Below, one piece after another: positions 23,107 through 23,113 of a stretch of DNA of 23,113 nt. This DNA is from Mnemiopsis leidyi. Taxonomy: Eukaryota > Ctenophora > Tentaculata > Lobata > Bolinopsidae. The notes beneath the pieces are model-generated. The model had not been told where the DNA came from. It did no database searches and saw nothing but the letters and a program-made list of their open reading frames with translations. The first letter of the stretch is position 1, and each line of letters opens with the position of its first letter. The stretch lies in assembly GCA_000226015.1 (NCBI GenBank), contig JH154831.1:134632-157744 (forward strand), read 5' to 3'. Position numbers and translations under genes: made by a program.

Positions 23107-23113
23107 TTGCTGA

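Larger units (their letters stand above)
20651..23113. other. Upstream flank of the gene
   Basis: No supportable coding exon on either strand. It contains the TATA-like box, a GC-rich palindromic patch near 21209-21242, a weak tRNA-like A/B-box pair near 21518-21570, the 26-base minisatellite and a terminal (TC)n tract. Confidence 0.55.

Noticed and set aside
1-23113. CRISPR array, bacterial operon or phage region
   Set aside because: The tandem repeats lack unique spacers, and the coding region is split by spliceosomal introns.

Overview
This window looks like nuclear genomic DNA from a metazoan, most likely an invertebrate; I cannot place the phylum. It has AT-rich introns with GT/AG borders, low-complexity coding blocks, minisatellites, a short vertebrate-type TTAGGG-like interstitial array and a decayed LINE reverse-transcriptase fragment. 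There is no sign of bacterial organisation.

Almost everything coding belongs to one minus-strand gene that runs from about 20650 down to its stop codon at 939-941. I resolved 19 coding exons per transcript, preceded by either of two alternative first coding exons (20400-20650 or 17709-17941). The product is a giant, intracellular-looking, low-complexity protein. Adding the exons gives about 3117 residues with the proximal first exon and 3123 with the distal one, if one missing base in the 9060-10558 exon is allowed for. It is built from three interleaved motif types: short charged beta-like repeats (VPEPEVKVKADVPDVDIGGG, DVDLKLKGDADIDVKDPK, IKGPKVKG), glycine/aromatic linkers (GGFGFGFGG, GGGIGGGIGG), and Ser-Asp-Lys blocks (SSSSDDDKKKKKK). 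The repeats resemble those of AHNAK/desmoyokin, but no PDZ domain is visible. I call it AHNAK-like without claiming orthology.

Layout from the 5' end of the gene (right) to the 3' end (left): 23113-20651 is upstream flank with a (TC)n run, a 26-bp minisatellite and a TATA-like box. Distal first exon 20400-20650 follows. The interval 20399-17942 holds a LINE fragment and a 21-bp minisatellite. Proximal first exon 17709-17941 comes next. Short Ser/Lys/Arg cassette exons lie at 16756-14057. The glycine-rich and acidic repeat exons run from 13903 to 3019. The last exon is 939-2870, ending in a poly-Ser/Asp tail. The 3' flank (1-938) ends in a (GACA)n microsatellite.

The splice-phase pattern is unusually orderly. 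Phase-2 introns join the N-terminal cassette exons, phase-1 introns join the middle exons, and phase-0 introns join the last three exons. Just two exons (14057-14145 and 4394-4434) change phase. Every other internal exon is a multiple of three, apart from the 1499-bp exon with the frameshift. Several exons arose by recent tandem duplication, including their introns. Long open frames on the plus strand over these exons are compositional shadows, not genes.
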